Assembly (NCBI RefSeq): GCF_000227135.1
Contig: NC_018253.1
Coordinates: forward strand, 549,477-613,476
Direction of reading: 5' to 3'
DNA length: 64,000 bases
Source of the DNA: Leishmania donovani
Lineage: Eukaryota > Euglenozoa > Kinetoplastea > Trypanosomatida > Trypanosomatidae
The position numbers were made by a program, and so were the translations under genes. Every line of letters starts with the position of its first letter. Positions within the stretch are counted from its first letter, which is position 1. The notes below the pieces were generated by a model. It searched no databases, was not told the origin of the DNA, and worked only from the letters and a program-made list of their open reading frames with translations. Below, piece after piece: positions 1-10,422 of this stretch.

Positions 1-1
1 T

Positions 2-634
2 CTTGACGTGAAAGGGCTTGTGAGTCTTGACTTACCGCCTATCGTGCGCTCAAACATGACAGCAAATCTGACCGGTGAGCTCATCGGCATCATCGAGCAT
101 ATGAAGGCTGTGAATCTGAGCGCAATCTCTGACCTTCGGAGTGGGCAAGAGGAGTTCTACCGCTGTGGCATGCACGATATCCGTGTGCGGGGACTATGTA
201 CGACGAACTTGGCGCTGCAACGCGACCCCAACGATCCCACGCGACGCATTGCGAGTTGGAAATGCAACGTGCCCGTGCTTGAGCACTCCATCCGCTCTGG
301 TGAGCTTTTCTTACCCGATTTGTACTACAAGCCAGCCGGAGGCGGAAAAGGCTCCGTTGGCACGCATGATTCACAGGAACAGAAGCAGAGGCGGCACCGG
401 TTAGCGCTGGAGTATCCCTCGGTCGGCACGGTTCCAGTGTTGTCGGTGCTCGGTGCTGCCAGCCCAGTGGGAGGCGACCCGCAGTGTCAGCAGCTATGGG
501 AGCGCTACGCCATCGACCTGCGGCAGCACTCCATTCCGCATGCGACGCACACGGTGTACTTCGACAAGCCCCACAAGACTGTAGAGCTCGTAACGAACTT
601 TTTGAAAGAGATTCATGTAGACCAGCCCCTGTGA
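2..634 (+). CDS. alpha/beta-hydrolase-like protein, C-terminal part (5' truncated by window edge)
   Basis: The frame is open to the left edge with no ATG before the window begins, so only the last ~210 residues are present. The C-terminal third reads like the end of an alpha/beta-hydrolase fold: a strand VPVLSVLGAASPVGGD in the place where these enzymes carry the acid residue, a linker, then IPHATHTVYFDKPHKTVELV, where a His precedes a final helix ending TNFLKEI. The nucleophile elbow would lie upstream and is not visible, so activity and substrate cannot be stated. Stop TGA is followed at once by a TG microsatellite, usual for a Leishmania 3' UTR. The hydrolase assignment rests on pattern only; the existence of the coding region is well supported by length and codon use. 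Confidence 0.7.
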   Translation, partial: LDVKGLVSLDLPPIVRSNMTANLTGELIGIIEHMKAVNLSAISDLRSGQEEFYRCGMHDIRVRGLCTTNLALQRDPNDPTRRIASWKCNVPVLEHSIRSGELFLPDLYYKPAGGGKGSVGTHDSQEQKQRRHRLALEYPSVGTVPVLSVLGAASPVGGDPQCQQLWERYAIDLRQHSIPHATHTVYFDKPHKTVELVTNFLKEIHVDQPL

Positions 635-1370
635 GTGTGTGTATGTGTGTGTGTGTGTGGAAGCAAAAAAAAAAAAACGTGTATGGGAACGCGTCGTCTT
701 CCAGTAAAGGCGAACCGAAAGCAAGCGTGGCTGCTCCTTAGTATAAGAGCTAGAGAGAGAGGCGGTGGTGGTGGCGGCACGCCAGAGAAACAAGGAAGCC
801 GAGGCCCAGTCATGCTATCCGCTTGCACCGAAGTGCTTCGGTGAGGAAAGGGGTCTGCAGTTCGGCATTGCGTGTTTCCGACCCCCTCCCACGTCAGCTC
901 TCTCCATCTCTCTGCTTTCTGTAATCGAGTTTGAGCTGGCGTGGCAACAATCACCTGCTCGCCTTCTCCTCTGCGTGTGTGTGCGCACGCCTCTCTCTCT
1001 CTCGTGGTGTCACGCAACGCGCAGGCGCATGCCCACCTATGCACATATGGGACCTTGCTCTCTCCTTTACGGTCCCCCTCTGTCTTTCGTTCTCCCATTC
1101 GACCTTTCTGGCTGCTCATGATCGACGGCATGTGGGCACACACGCACCCACTAACACGCATGCACAGTATTACCTTCAGAAAGTGGGCACACAATACACG
1201 CGTAAGCACAGCAACATCCGTACACGAACACCCACCGACTCGACTCCCGCATCCGCTGTGTTTTATCTCTTGCGTCTCTCCTCGGCCTCTGTGTGTGTGT
1301 GTGTGTGTGTGTGTTGGGGGTAGGGGGTGCATTCGCTTGCCGCACGGCGGTTCTTTGCACCACAGCGTCC
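635..1370. other. Intergenic spacer, no gene seen
   Basis: The spacer holds a TG tract at 635-659, a small perfect hairpin at 826-843, and a longer GT tract at about 1290-1314 just before the pyrimidine tract of the next gene. Open frames here are low-complexity His/Thr/Cys/Val runs from the microsatellites. Confidence 0.6.
826..843. repeat. Perfect 18-nt inverted repeat (hairpin)
   Basis: CACCGAAG is followed two bases later by CTTCGGTG, its exact reverse complement. It falls in the 3' UTR side of the first gene. Its core CCGAAG/CTTCGG is shared with the hairpin at 20339-20361. No function is known from the sequence. Confidence 0.6.
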
Positions 1371-1423
1371 AGCCTTCCCCGCCTCACCTCCTTCATTATT
1401 TCGCTGTCCCTCTCGTCTCGTAG
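1371..1423 (+). promoter_or_regulatory. Putative spliced-leader acceptor for the RRM gene
   Basis: An almost unbroken C/T tract ends in TCTCGTAG, the first AG after it (1422-1423). This leaves a 53-nt 5' UTR before the ATG at 1477 and supports that start over the longer frame that opens with GTG at 1327. Confidence 0.6.
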
Positions 1424-1476
1424 ACGTTTGCTTCAGTGGCCACACACAGGAGGGAGAGGGGCATCGATACAAAACA

Positions 1477-2142
1477 ATGGACACAGCGGCCACCAATCTG
1501 AGCGCCCACGCGAAGCCTTGGGCACCGAATGGGCCGGGCCTGCAGCAACCGCAGATGCAGCATCCTCGCAGCCACAGCAACCAGTATAGCCAGGACAGCG
1601 GCGTGAGCAGCGTTCAAGGGGCCGGCATGCAGCGTGGCATGCGCGCGAGAGGGTGTGCGAATAACGGATCCGCCAACAGCATGATGGTGCCTGGGCAGCA
1701 CCATCACGAGTATGGGAGCATGAACGGGATGCCGCACAGCATACAGCAGCACCAGCTGCAGCAGCCAAAACTGAGCTCAACGGCCGCGAAGCTCTTTGTA
1801 GGCCAGCTGCCGTTTGAGTGCACTGAGGAGCGGCTGCGCAACTTATTCAGCGCATATGGCAACGTAGAGCACATTCACATCTTGCGGGACAACAGCAACC
1901 GCAGTCGTGGTGCCGCCTTCATCACCCTCTCCACCGTGCAGGAAGCCGATACGGCCATCTTCACTCTGCACAACCGCTACCGCATGCTTACAAACCGCGC
2001 CATTCAGGTCAGCTACGCCAAGAACAGCCCGAATATATCCCCCTTCGGCACCCACAGCGCGGTGGAGGTGCATCAGTCGAATCCAACGAACCCGCTGCCG
2101 GACGTCGCCGGCCTCGCCACACAGATGGCTCGTCTGTTCTGA
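1477..2142 (+). CDS. RRM-type RNA-binding protein
   Basis: This 221-residue protein has a Gln/His/Ser/Asn-rich N-terminal ~100 residues and one RNA recognition motif at about residues 105-182. The RNP2 element LFVGQL and the RNP1 element RGAAFITL (residue 144 onward) are both clear, with the usual beta-alpha-beta spacing. A short tail follows. The start at 1477 was chosen because it is the first ATG after the predicted splice acceptor; the frame extends upstream only to a GTG. Single-RRM proteins of this size in trypanosomatids act in mRNA stability or translation, the main level of gene control in these organisms. It resembles the small trypanosomatid RBP group (possibly RBP5), but the number is from memory. 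RNA target unknown. Confidence 0.9.
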   Translation: MDTAATNLSAHAKPWAPNGPGLQQPQMQHPRSHSNQYSQDSGVSSVQGAGMQRGMRARGCANNGSANSMMVPGQHHHEYGSMNGMPHSIQQHQLQQPKLSSTAAKLFVGQLPFECTEERLRNLFSAYGNVEHIHILRDNSNRSRGAAFITLSTVQEADTAIFTLHNRYRMLTNRAIQVSYAKNSPNISPFGTHSAVEVHQSNPTNPLPDVAGLATQMARLF

Positions 2143-3892
2143 TGTGGGGAATAGCAAAACGAAAACACCACTCCAGCGACGAAAGAGATGAAGGGAGAAA
2201 ACGTCAAGTCGAATAACGCCGCGTTGTCTGCATGTGTGTGGGGGTGCTTGATGGCCGCTTTATCGACGAGGAAGCCGATACGCGTGTCATGGTAGCCGCT
2301 TTCGCTCTCTCCTCGTCGCTCTTGTCAGTGCTTTCTTCCCTGTGCCATTATGTGGCTTCTTTGGCTGTACACCACTTCCATAGCACAGTCACGCACACAT
2401 ACGCACACGTCCGCGCTCACGCGCCTCGATGCAGCTACATGTAACGCATTTAAATAAGCTGAGCACTGGCACGTGTGTGCGTGTGCGTGTGAAAAAAAAA
2501 AAAAAACAGAAGGCGTGGGGAAAGGCAAAGACGAACAAGAGAGGTAGAGGGGGTGGAGAAGGGACGAAGGGACGAAGGGACGAAGGGAAGTGGCTCACAC
2601 ACGCACACGCACACGCACACGCTGCCACGATCCCCCTCCCTCCCTCTTCCCGAGAGTCTCTTTCTGTTTTCTGTGCCTTCCACTTCGCCTACCCCACCGG
2701 CTCTCTCCGGGGTACGACCTCTTCCCTGATGGAGACGTGTCTTGTTGCAAAGGAGTGACTGGACAGTGCGTGTGTGTGTGTGTGTTTGCTTCCGTTTTTG
2801 ATGTCGGCTGCATACTTTGGCTGCTGAATGGGAAGGTTCCCCCTTCCCCTTGTCTCCCTTTCCCTTCCTCTTCTATGTCTGGCCCCTGTCGGTGCCCCCT
2901 TCCTCCTCCTCCCTCCCTCCCCCCGTCCTTTCCCTATTTTGCTTCCTTTGGTTGTTTGTGCGCTGATGCTCCACCTGGCCACTCCGCCCCCTCCCCCTCC
3001 AGAGCACGAAAAAAAAATAAAGGAAATACTCAACCGGACCTTGCCCGCAAAGGAGGTCTGGAAACAGAAGGATACACAGAGAGAACCGCACGCTGCGGCG
3101 GGCGCGTAACAAGAGAGAGAGAGACTCGGCGCGTGTCGTTGCATCGTGGGCATGTAGGCTTGAAAACGTGCTTGCTCGCCGTGTTGGCGTTCAGATTGTA
3201 GCGCCTTCTTTTTCCCCTTCTTTTTCTTTGAGGATGGCGCGCACATCGGGTGTACATGTGTGTCGCGCCACAGGCCTGATTCTTTGTTTTTGTTTTCCTT
3301 CTATCGATGCTGAGGTGCAAGCACACGCATGCGTTCGCACCGCTCTGCCCATGTCGCTTTCTCTCTACATGCCCCCCCCTCAGCCTCCACACACTCATGA
3401 TTTTCGCCCCATCTACTCCCTCTCCGTCGCCGCCACCCCACCCCCTCTTCTTTTCAACCTCTTTCAATGCATTCCTCTACCTCTCTTCGGTGTCCTTCTC
3501 TCCTCCCCATGTCCTTCCCTACGCGCGAGCAACACCAAAACACCTTCCTAGCCACAATATCACCCATCCGTCTCTAACTATCATTGCTACTGGTCGGAAC
3601 AACTACAGAGGCTGCAGCAACTGCTGCTTGTGAAGCACGAGAGACCATCAGCAAACATAGGGAGGGAGGGCCCAGCGACAGACGAACAAGGGCCGAAGCT
3701 GTTCCGCACGGCACCGGTGGGTTCAGCCTTTCACCGCTTCTTGTCTTATTATTATCACTATTGGCAGAAAGCTCTCTTCTCTTTCCCTCTCTCCATCTAT
3801 GGGACTGCGACTCGAGCAGCCATCATACAAAACCGTGCACTCACTGCAGCACACAGAGAGAGAGGGCGCTTCAGATAGGCACATGCTCCGAA
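2143..3892. other. Intergenic spacer with purine/pyrimidine blocks, no gene seen
   Basis: The spacer alternates CA/TG microsatellites, poly-A and poly-pyrimidine stretches. At 2558-2590 an 8-mer GGGACGAA is repeated about four times. Open frames on both strands are compositionally biased and have no recognisable domain. Confidence 0.6.
2558..2590. repeat. Short tandem repeat, GGGACGAA x ~4
   Basis: Consecutive copies of an 8-nt unit inside a purine-rich patch of the 3' spacer of the RRM gene. Confidence 0.8.
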
Positions 3893-3970
3893 ACTCTCTC
3901 TGCACCCCCCCCTCCCACACCTTCCTTGCTTCGTTATCGCTTGCACAACCTTGCGCGCGCGTGTTGATAG
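3893..3970 (+). promoter_or_regulatory. Putative spliced-leader acceptor region
   Basis: A C/T-rich run (about 3893-3955) is followed by TTGATAG, AG at 3969-3970. No further AG occurs before the ATG at 4043, giving a 72-nt 5' UTR. Confidence 0.45.
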
Positions 3971-4042
3971 TGTTTCTGCATTGTCTTCTCATCGGGTTTT
4001 CCTTTTTTTTTGTGCGCACCCTTTATTTCGTTTCCCTAACGT

Positions 4043-5236
4043 ATGCGATTCCTGGCAAAGGCGGTCACCACCTCTGCTGTCACGCTTGGCGTAGGGGCGG
4101 TGGCTTTGCTGTATTGTCAGCGCGCCAGAAACCCAGGCGCGGCAGCGGGGACGAGTGAGTTGACGAAGGAGCTCTCGGCGAAGGAGTTTAATGGACTGCA
4201 GAACGCGAAGCGGCTGAAGGAGGCGCTGGCACCGTCGCACCTGCCGTGGACCTTTCATGCGCAGAAAGCCCGGTACACGAACCTTCGCGAGCTTACAACA
4301 CAGATCTCGCAGGAGACTGCAGCCGCGAAGCCGCCCGGAGGGCGAGCTTACACAGCCTCCTCGTCAGATATGAAGCTCATTTTCTACCGCCTCCTCGGTT
4401 GCCCGTACTGTGCCAAGGTGGAGGCTGTGTTGCGGTACCACGATGTCCCATATGTAGAGGTGCGCGTTGATCCGCTGAGCGGCAAAGGACTGCCAGACCG
4501 TCGGTATCAACTTGCTCCGCAGCTGTACCTGGCCCCCTTGGCAGAGCACAACAGCGGCGGCGCCGAGGCAGCAGCCACAGATAGCAATGGCGTGTATTTG
4601 GTGGACTCCGCGGAGATCGTGTCTCAGCTTTCCGGGCCGCTGAAGTACGCAGCAGACATTGTCAATCCGCACGTCAGCGCAACCCGAGACTGGATTACGA
4701 ACCACTTCCACGGTGCCTCCTTTGCCATCACGAACAACTCCTTCCGCGATGCCTACGCGACGTACACGTATGTGACGCCGAGCAACTATCAGAACTTCCT
4801 CTACCATGTCGCTGGTAGTGCCGCACTATCGGTGCTCTCGCGGTACAAGGTCCAGCCGAGGCTTATTGCAAAGATGGAGTGCGCTGACGGCCCGGCCACT
4901 GCCGCACCGACAGGCGCCCCGGCGAGCACGGACTCGAATGGGCTGTGGATGCTGTCGGAGGCATCGCGCAGGGCACTCGCGGCGACGGTGCGCTTCGGCG
5001 CAGTGGAGGAGTGGCTGCGGGCTGAGCTGCAAACGTTTCTGCAGCGCCGCCCGAATGGCAAGGTGTTTCACGGCGGCAGCAGCCCCGACCTGGCAGATGT
5101 GGAGATGTACGGGGTGACGCGAGTGGTAGACCAGCACCCACGACTCGGCGCTGTGGTGCGCGAGGGCGCCTTTGGCGAGTGGCAGACCGCAATGCAGGAG
5201 AAGCTGAATGCGAATACAGGATCGGTGTACGCCTAA
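4043..5236 (+). CDS. Membrane-anchored GST-like protein, prostaglandin E synthase 2 (mPGES-2) type
   Basis: The 397-residue protein opens with a short hydrophobic segment (about residues 8-26) after two basic residues, fitting a mitochondrial or membrane anchor. A thioredoxin/glutaredoxin-type GST N-terminal domain starts near residue 111 (KLIFYRLLGCPYCAKVEAVL) and keeps the CxxC pair at C120 and C123, as in mPGES-2 (CPFC). A GST C-terminal domain closes the protein; the segment PDLADVEMYGVTRVVDQHPR is very like the corresponding mPGES-2 helix. Domain order, the CxxC and the anchor all fit the mPGES-2 family. That family binds heme and glutathione, and whether it makes PGE2 in cells is disputed, so enzyme activity here is inferred. 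A ~40-residue Ala/Ser/Thr-rich insertion near residues 275-305 looks lineage-specific. Confidence 0.85.
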   Translation: MRFLAKAVTTSAVTLGVGAVALLYCQRARNPGAAAGTSELTKELSAKEFNGLQNAKRLKEALAPSHLPWTFHAQKARYTNLRELTTQISQETAAAKPPGGRAYTASSSDMKLIFYRLLGCPYCAKVEAVLRYHDVPYVEVRVDPLSGKGLPDRRYQLAPQLYLAPLAEHNSGGAEAAATDSNGVYLVDSAEIVSQLSGPLKYAADIVNPHVSATRDWITNHFHGASFAITNNSFRDAYATYTYVTPSNYQNFLYHVAGSAALSVLSRYKVQPRLIAKMECADGPATAAPTGAPASTDSNGLWMLSEASRRALAATVRFGAVEEWLRAELQTFLQRRPNGKVFHGGSSPDLADVEMYGVTRVVDQHPRLGAVVREGAFGEWQTAMQEKLNANTGSVYA

Positions 5237-6094
5237 GGTTAAGCAGAGGTGATGTAATGTGCATCTGTGTGCGTGGGTGTTTGGACTGCTGAGCTTTTTT
5301 TTTGTGCTTAGGGGACTCGTGGCGGGAGATGGATGCTCTCGCCCCTTGTCTCGCTTTCACAACGCATATCAGCACGCTCGCTGTGCCTCTGACACGCAGA
5401 GCATCCCCCTCTTCTTGTGTGTTTCGACACACACACATGCACATATTCGTCACAGAGATCTCCGTTTCGTTTTGTCTTTCGCTTGCGTATCTTGTGCGGC
5501 TAACTGAAGCACATGCTGGCACTGGCGCAGACACCACCACCACCACCTTCTCGACCCACCACCGTGCGCGTTCTGCGCTCGCCTGTCCTCTCTCTATCCC
5601 TTTTCGCTTTACTGTGGATACTGCCACTGCGTGTACGGTGGCTAAACCCGCTAGCCCGGGCGTCTCTGCGCTTGCATTTGTTTGTGTGCGCGTTAAGAAG
5701 GTCGAGAAAGAGGAAGGCATGCATGGCTGTTCGACACGCACACGCACACGCACGCGCCTCCAGCCCTCATTCTCCAAAACTCAAAAACGAAAAAGAAAAC
5801 GCGAACCAACGTCAGATTCCCCTCTTTTGTACGCACACGCGGATGCACACTGTCCTGTTCTTGGTCGCTGTGTTGGTCCGTCATGGGTGAGCACGTGTAG
5901 AGTGTGGTGTCTGCCTTTGCGCAGTGCACCTCCTCGTGCCCCTCTGTTTTTGTTTCGCCCTGTACCCCCTCCCCTCCCTCCTTCCCTTTGTTCATCCGCA
6001 CCCTGCGGGCTTCAGTGTTCCCAACAGACATGGAACATGAAAAGGAGGTGCGTGTAACAGGTCATTTGTGAGCCCTCGTGTCCCCTCCCCCTCG
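5237..6094. other. Intergenic spacer, no gene seen
   Basis: C/T-rich and CA/CG microsatellite sequence. Overlapping long frames are Ser/Arg/Pro/Cys-rich shadows of the tracts. Confidence 0.6.
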
Positions 6095-6198
6095 GACGCG
6101 TCCATTCCCTCTGCGCCCCCTCCCCCCTCCTCCTCCCTTTTTTTTCTCCTCTTTGCGTGTTTATTTTTCTTGCGGGTGGTGGTGGATTTCCTCTGAAG
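6095..6198 (+). promoter_or_regulatory. Putative spliced-leader acceptor region for trifunctional enzyme gene
   Basis: A dense C/T tract (about 6095-6175) is followed by the first AG at 6197-6198 (CCTCTGAAG). A second acceptor at TTTAG near 6223 is also possible. Both place the first in-frame ATG at 6426. Confidence 0.45.
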
Positions 6199-6330
6199 TA
6201 CCCTTCACACCCCGCCGCTGTTTAGCCCCTCTGCTCGCCTCCACACATACACGCACGCAGGCTCTGATCCGCACATCAGCTTTCGAGAACGCCGCTTTCG
6301 TCGAGGTTGGAACAAGGGAGCACGACAAAA

Positions 6331-6373
6331 CGACACGCACACACACACAACTATATATATATATACACACGCG
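6331..6373. repeat. Composite (CA)n-(TA)n-(CA)n microsatellite
   Basis: Alternating purine-pyrimidine tract in the 5' UTR of the trifunctional enzyme gene. The same CA/TA/TG arrangement recurs at about 17.4, 27.6, 30.8, 37.95 and 40.45 kb. Confidence 0.8.
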
Positions 6374-6425
6374 GATAGTTCAGCACATACCCATCATACA
6401 CGTACAACACACACAGAGACCTCCA

Positions 6426-8867
6426 ATGCGTCGCTTTCTTGTGTCCCGCTCCCTCCCGAGCGTCATCCTCACCCGCCGTGCTCCAGCGGGCACGCAGGCA
6501 AGCCCTGCGACTGCCGCCAGCTCTGCTGCCGCTACCGCCGCCGCCGGTGCCGCAGCGGCCGCAAAGTCGACGGTAGCCGCCTACGACTTTCCCAAGGATG
6601 TGCTGCGCAATCGTTTGTGGCAGACGCACCAGGCAGGACGACACATTACCGTCTACGTCGACTCGGGCTGCATTGCGTGGATCGTCATGAACCGCGCCGA
6701 GTCGAGCGCCAACGCGTTGGGCGAGGAATTTGTGAAGAACATGAATACAGCACTGGATATTGTGGAGTCTCTCGTTGCGAAGGGTGAAACCCAATTCGCC
6801 ATCCTGGCGAGCGCCAAGTCGACGTTCTGCGTCGGCGCTGACATTGACCAGATGTACACCGTGACGGACCCAGCGGTGGCGGTGCAGGTGCCGACCGTGG
6901 GGCACAAGCTCTTCAATCGCATTGAGCAGGAGAAGTTCCCCATAGTCGCTGCTATCAACGGCCTCGCCCTCGGCGGCGGCTTTGAGATGTCGCTTGCGTG
7001 CCATCAGCGGCTAATGGCCTCTACTGCGAAGGTGGGCTTTCCAGAGTGTCTGCTTGGTCTTCTGCCGGGCGGCGGTGGCACGGTGCGGACGCAGCGGCTG
7101 TGCGGGCTTACCAAGACGGTGCAGTGGATCATGACCTCGAAGCAGATCAAGCCTCAGGAAGCCAAGTCGGCCGGCGCGTGTGACGTTATCATCCCCGCCG
7201 ACGACCGGTGGAATGGCGAGCACCGCTTCTACGAGGGTGTACGCAAGTGGGCTGGGCAGTACCTGTCCGACAAGCCCGCTCGCTTGTCGAAGCGGAAGAA
7301 CATTTCGCTGATGGATCGGGTGCTCGAGAGCACAACCTTCGGCCGCCGCAAGGTCGCCGACGAGACCATCAAGATGCTGAACAAGAAGACAAAGGGCAAG
7401 TACATTGCGCAGTACAAGGCGCTGGAGTGCATCATGTACTCCGCCACACACAGCGACCAGCAGGGCTTTGACAAGGAGTGCCGCGGCTTCGCTGAGCTGC
7501 TGTGCAGCCCAGAGGCGAAGAACCAGATGTCCCTGTACTTTCTGCAAGAGGGCATGAAGAAGAGCGCGGACAAGACGGGCGTGCCCAAGGACACGGTGAT
7601 GCCCGTGAACCGCGTTGGTGTGATTGGCGCCGGCGTCATGGGCTCCGGCATTGTGCACTACTTCGCCAAGAACAACATCCCGGTGGCAGTGAAGGACTTG
7701 ACAGAGGAGTCCGTGAAGCAGGGCATCACCAACGTCCGTGCCGAGTTTGAGCGGGCCGTGCGTCGCAAGCGCATGGTAACGGCAGAGCTGGACGGGAAGA
7801 TGGCCCTTGTGACGGGCGGCACCACCAACGAGGTCTTTCGTGGCGCGGACGTTATTGTCGAGGCCGCCGTGGAGGTGATGGACATCAAGAAGAAGGTGAT
7901 TCAGCAGCTGGAAAAGGATGGCATCCTCCACTCCAAGAGCCTCTTCGCCACGAACACGTCCTCGCTGAGCTTGACCGAGATGCAGACGGTGGCCAAGTGT
8001 CCGCACAACATCGTTGGCATGCACTTCTTCAACCCTGTATCGAAGATGCCGCTGGTGGAGGTCATCAAGGGCAAGAGTACTTCGGCCGAGGCCGCGGCCG
8101 CCATCTTCAACCTCGCCCTCAAGACGGGCAAGATTCCAATCATCGTGAAAGATGGCCCGGGATTTCTGGTGAACCGCATCCTCGGCGTATACATGGCAGA
8201 GGCCGGGCGGCTGGCGGTGGATGAGCGGTGCCACCCAGCGTGTGTGGATGAGGCTATTCTGGCCTTTGGCATGCCGATGGGGCCCTTCCGCCTCTTGGAT
8301 GAGGTTGGCCTCGACGTCGCCTGTCACGTGGGGCCGGTACTGGCCAACGGCCTGAAGAGCGACCGCTTCAGCGTCAGCGCGACCATCTCCCAGATGGTCG
8401 CGGACGGCTACCTCGGCCGCAAGAACAAGAAGGGCTTCTACGCCTACGCGGCGGAAGGGAAGGAAACGGGGCTGAACAGCGCAGTCCTGCAAAAGTATCT
8501 CGGCGAGGAGCTGAGCGCCTCCATCTCCGAGACGGAGATAGTGGACCGCTGCGTCTTGCTCATGGTGAACGAAGCAACCCGCATCCTCGACGAGGGGATC
8601 GCGATGTCGCCCGAGGATGTTGACACGGGGATGGTGTGGGGCACCGGCTTTCCGCCGTTCCGTGGCGGGTTGCTGCAGTACGCCGACCACCGCGGCATCG
8701 CCAACGTTGTTGCGGCGCTGGAGCAACTGCAGCGGAAGACGAAGCGAGACTACTTTGCCCCCACTGAGACACTGAAAAAGATGGCCATCGAGGGCAGGCG
8801 CTTCTTCCCGACTCGTCCGTACGTGCCGTACCAGGAGCGCCACGGATACCCTAAGGTGACGTACTAG
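6426..8867 (+). CDS. Trifunctional enzyme alpha subunit (enoyl-CoA hydratase / 3-hydroxyacyl-CoA dehydrogenase)
   Basis: 813 residues from the ATG at 6426; the frame runs further upstream but without a usable ATG. It catalyses hydration of 2-enoyl-CoA and NAD-dependent oxidation of 3-hydroxyacyl-CoA in fatty-acid beta-oxidation, normally in complex with a thiolase beta subunit. The N-terminal ~45 residues are Arg/Ala/Ser-rich, as in a mitochondrial presequence. The crotonase domain carries the oxyanion motif LALGGGFEMSLAC (about residue 180) and FPECLLGLLPGGGGTVR with the second catalytic Glu. The dehydrogenase domain has the NAD fold GVIGAGVMGSG (about residue 398) and the catalytic His in HFFNPVSKMPLVEV (His533). 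There is no C-terminal SKL. A glycosomal form has been reported in T. brucei as I recall, so location is inferred only. Confidence 0.96.
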   Translation: MRRFLVSRSLPSVILTRRAPAGTQASPATAASSAAATAAAGAAAAAKSTVAAYDFPKDVLRNRLWQTHQAGRHITVYVDSGCIAWIVMNRAESSANALGEEFVKNMNTALDIVESLVAKGETQFAILASAKSTFCVGADIDQMYTVTDPAVAVQVPTVGHKLFNRIEQEKFPIVAAINGLALGGGFEMSLACHQRLMASTAKVGFPECLLGLLPGGGGTVRTQRLCGLTKTVQWIMTSKQIKPQEAKSAGACDVIIPADDRWNGEHRFYEGVRKWAGQYLSDKPARLSKRKNISLMDRVLESTTFGRRKVADETIKMLNKKTKGKYIAQYKALECIMYSATHSDQQGFDKECRGFAELLCSPEAKNQMSLYFLQEGMKKSADKTGVPKDTVMPVNRVGVIGAGVMGSGIVHYFAKNNIPVAVKDLTEESVKQGITNVRAEFERAVRRKRMVTAELDGKMALVTGGTTNEVFRGADVIVEAAVEVMDIKKKVIQQLEKDGILHSKSLFATNTSSLSLTEMQTVAKCPHNIVGMHFFNPVSKMPLVEVIKGKSTSAEAAAAIFNLALKTGKIPIIVKDGPGFLVNRILGVYMAEAGRLAVDERCHPACVDEAILAFGMPMGPFRLLDEVGLDVACHVGPVLANGLKSDRFSVSATISQMVADGYLGRKNKKGFYAYAAEGKETGLNSAVLQKYLGEELSASISETEIVDRCVLLMVNEATRILDEGIAMSPEDVDTGMVWGTGFPPFRGGLLQYADHRGIANVVAALEQLQRKTKRDYFAPTETLKKMAIEGRRFFPTRPYVPYQERHGYPKVTY

Positions 8868-10389
8868 ACGCCGTTCAATCATCAAGGGAACAGAGCTCAC
8901 AAGCAGAGAGTGTGCCCATGGCGCGCGCTGAGGCTCTCTCTCTCTGAGCACGGTGCCGCATGTCTGTGCCTTTTCGCCCCTCCCTCACTCCCTGTGCCAA
9001 GAAGAGGCCCCATAGCCACTTAAGTAGGAGAGAGCGAAACAGAAAACAAAAAGATCACCAGCACCTTCATGTGTGTGCGTGTGTGTGTGTGTGTGAGCGT
9101 GCTCACGTTGGGTGTGCTGATATCCTTTCCTCCTCTCGTCGGCTTTCTCCTTCTTCTGGGGACCTCGCTCTGACCGCCTAGATCATGAGGCGGGTGATAG
9201 CGGACGATGTTGCCCGGGATAAGCAACAGAAAAAGAACATAACGGAAAGGACGAGGGCAAAGAAGCGCACGCACGTAGCGCTGATGAAGGGATCTGCTTT
9301 GTTTGCTTTCCTTTTCATGTGTGTTTGCTTCTCGGCTGAGGCAGGCACAAGCCCCTGCTGCACGTATTCGCGAACGTAAAACGTGTGTTGGCGCACGTGT
9401 ATACGTCTGCGGAAGAGTATTTGAATAGGGGGATGTCGCCAACGTCCGCGTGTACGCAGAGAGGTTCTGTGTGGCGAAACAATCAGTGCGGCGTGTTGGC
9501 AGTGGCCCCTCGGTGTGCAAGCGCAACAACGCATGTGCAGCAATGAAGAGAGAGAGGAGGAATAAGAGAAGGGGGTTCAAGAGCTCTTCCTGAATCGGCT
9601 GTCTTTGTGCCGCCTTTTTCTTTCGCTTGTGTTCACGGCTTTCCCTCCCTCTCGCTCTTCGCGAACGTGAACGCGCTATGTGTGCACACGCACAAAAACT
9701 CTCAGCCGGCTTCTGAAATTGCTTATCCCTCCCCCTTTTTTGCTTCACGTGCCGCCCTTTTTTTTTTTTTTTGCGACCCCCTCCCCCACTCTTTTCCATG
9801 TCCCGCATTCCGTGCTGTTTTTCCTGTTATCCTCGCACATGTATTTCGCTCGTGTTGATGACCCTCACTCTCTCTCGCCCCCCCCCTCACTCTGCCTCTA
9901 TCACGCGTACGTATGTGTCTGCGTGTCTGTACTTTTGTGTGCGTGCCTTTGCAGCAGCAAGCGCTGCCGTGAGGTCCTGAGTCGACGCCCCCTGGAGCTC
10001 TTCAAACGCCTCGATATCGCCGACACTCCTCCCTTCCCGTCCACTCCGTTTTTCTCTATTCTTCGCCCCCTACGCATCTTCCTTGATGCCGCCATTATGT
10101 GTTGATGGCTTTGTTGGAGGGAATGGGCGTGTCACTTCTTTGGTTGGCTTGCTCACGCGCCGATGTGGAAGACAGGCTGGTTGGTTGGCAGAAGGTACAC
10201 GCACGTTGCGCATGGCAGCATTACACTGTGGGCGTGGGTGTCGCAGATGTCCCCTCTGTTTGCTGCTGTTAGGTTGTTGCTCTCCTTTCTTGCTTGCGTG
10301 CCGCCGACGGCTTCGTTGCTGTTGCTTTGGATGTTTGCTCCCTATGGCCCCTCCCTCCCTCCCCCCTCGCCACCTTCCTGTGTGTGTAC

Positions 10390-10422
<33 letters not shown>

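Noticed and set aside
1327..1476. 50-codon upstream extension of the RRM protein
   Set aside because: It opens with GTG and crosses the pyrimidine tract and splice acceptor; the ATG at 1477 is used instead. The same reasoning removed GTG/TTG extensions at 32098, 41894, 46294, 48208 and 50207.
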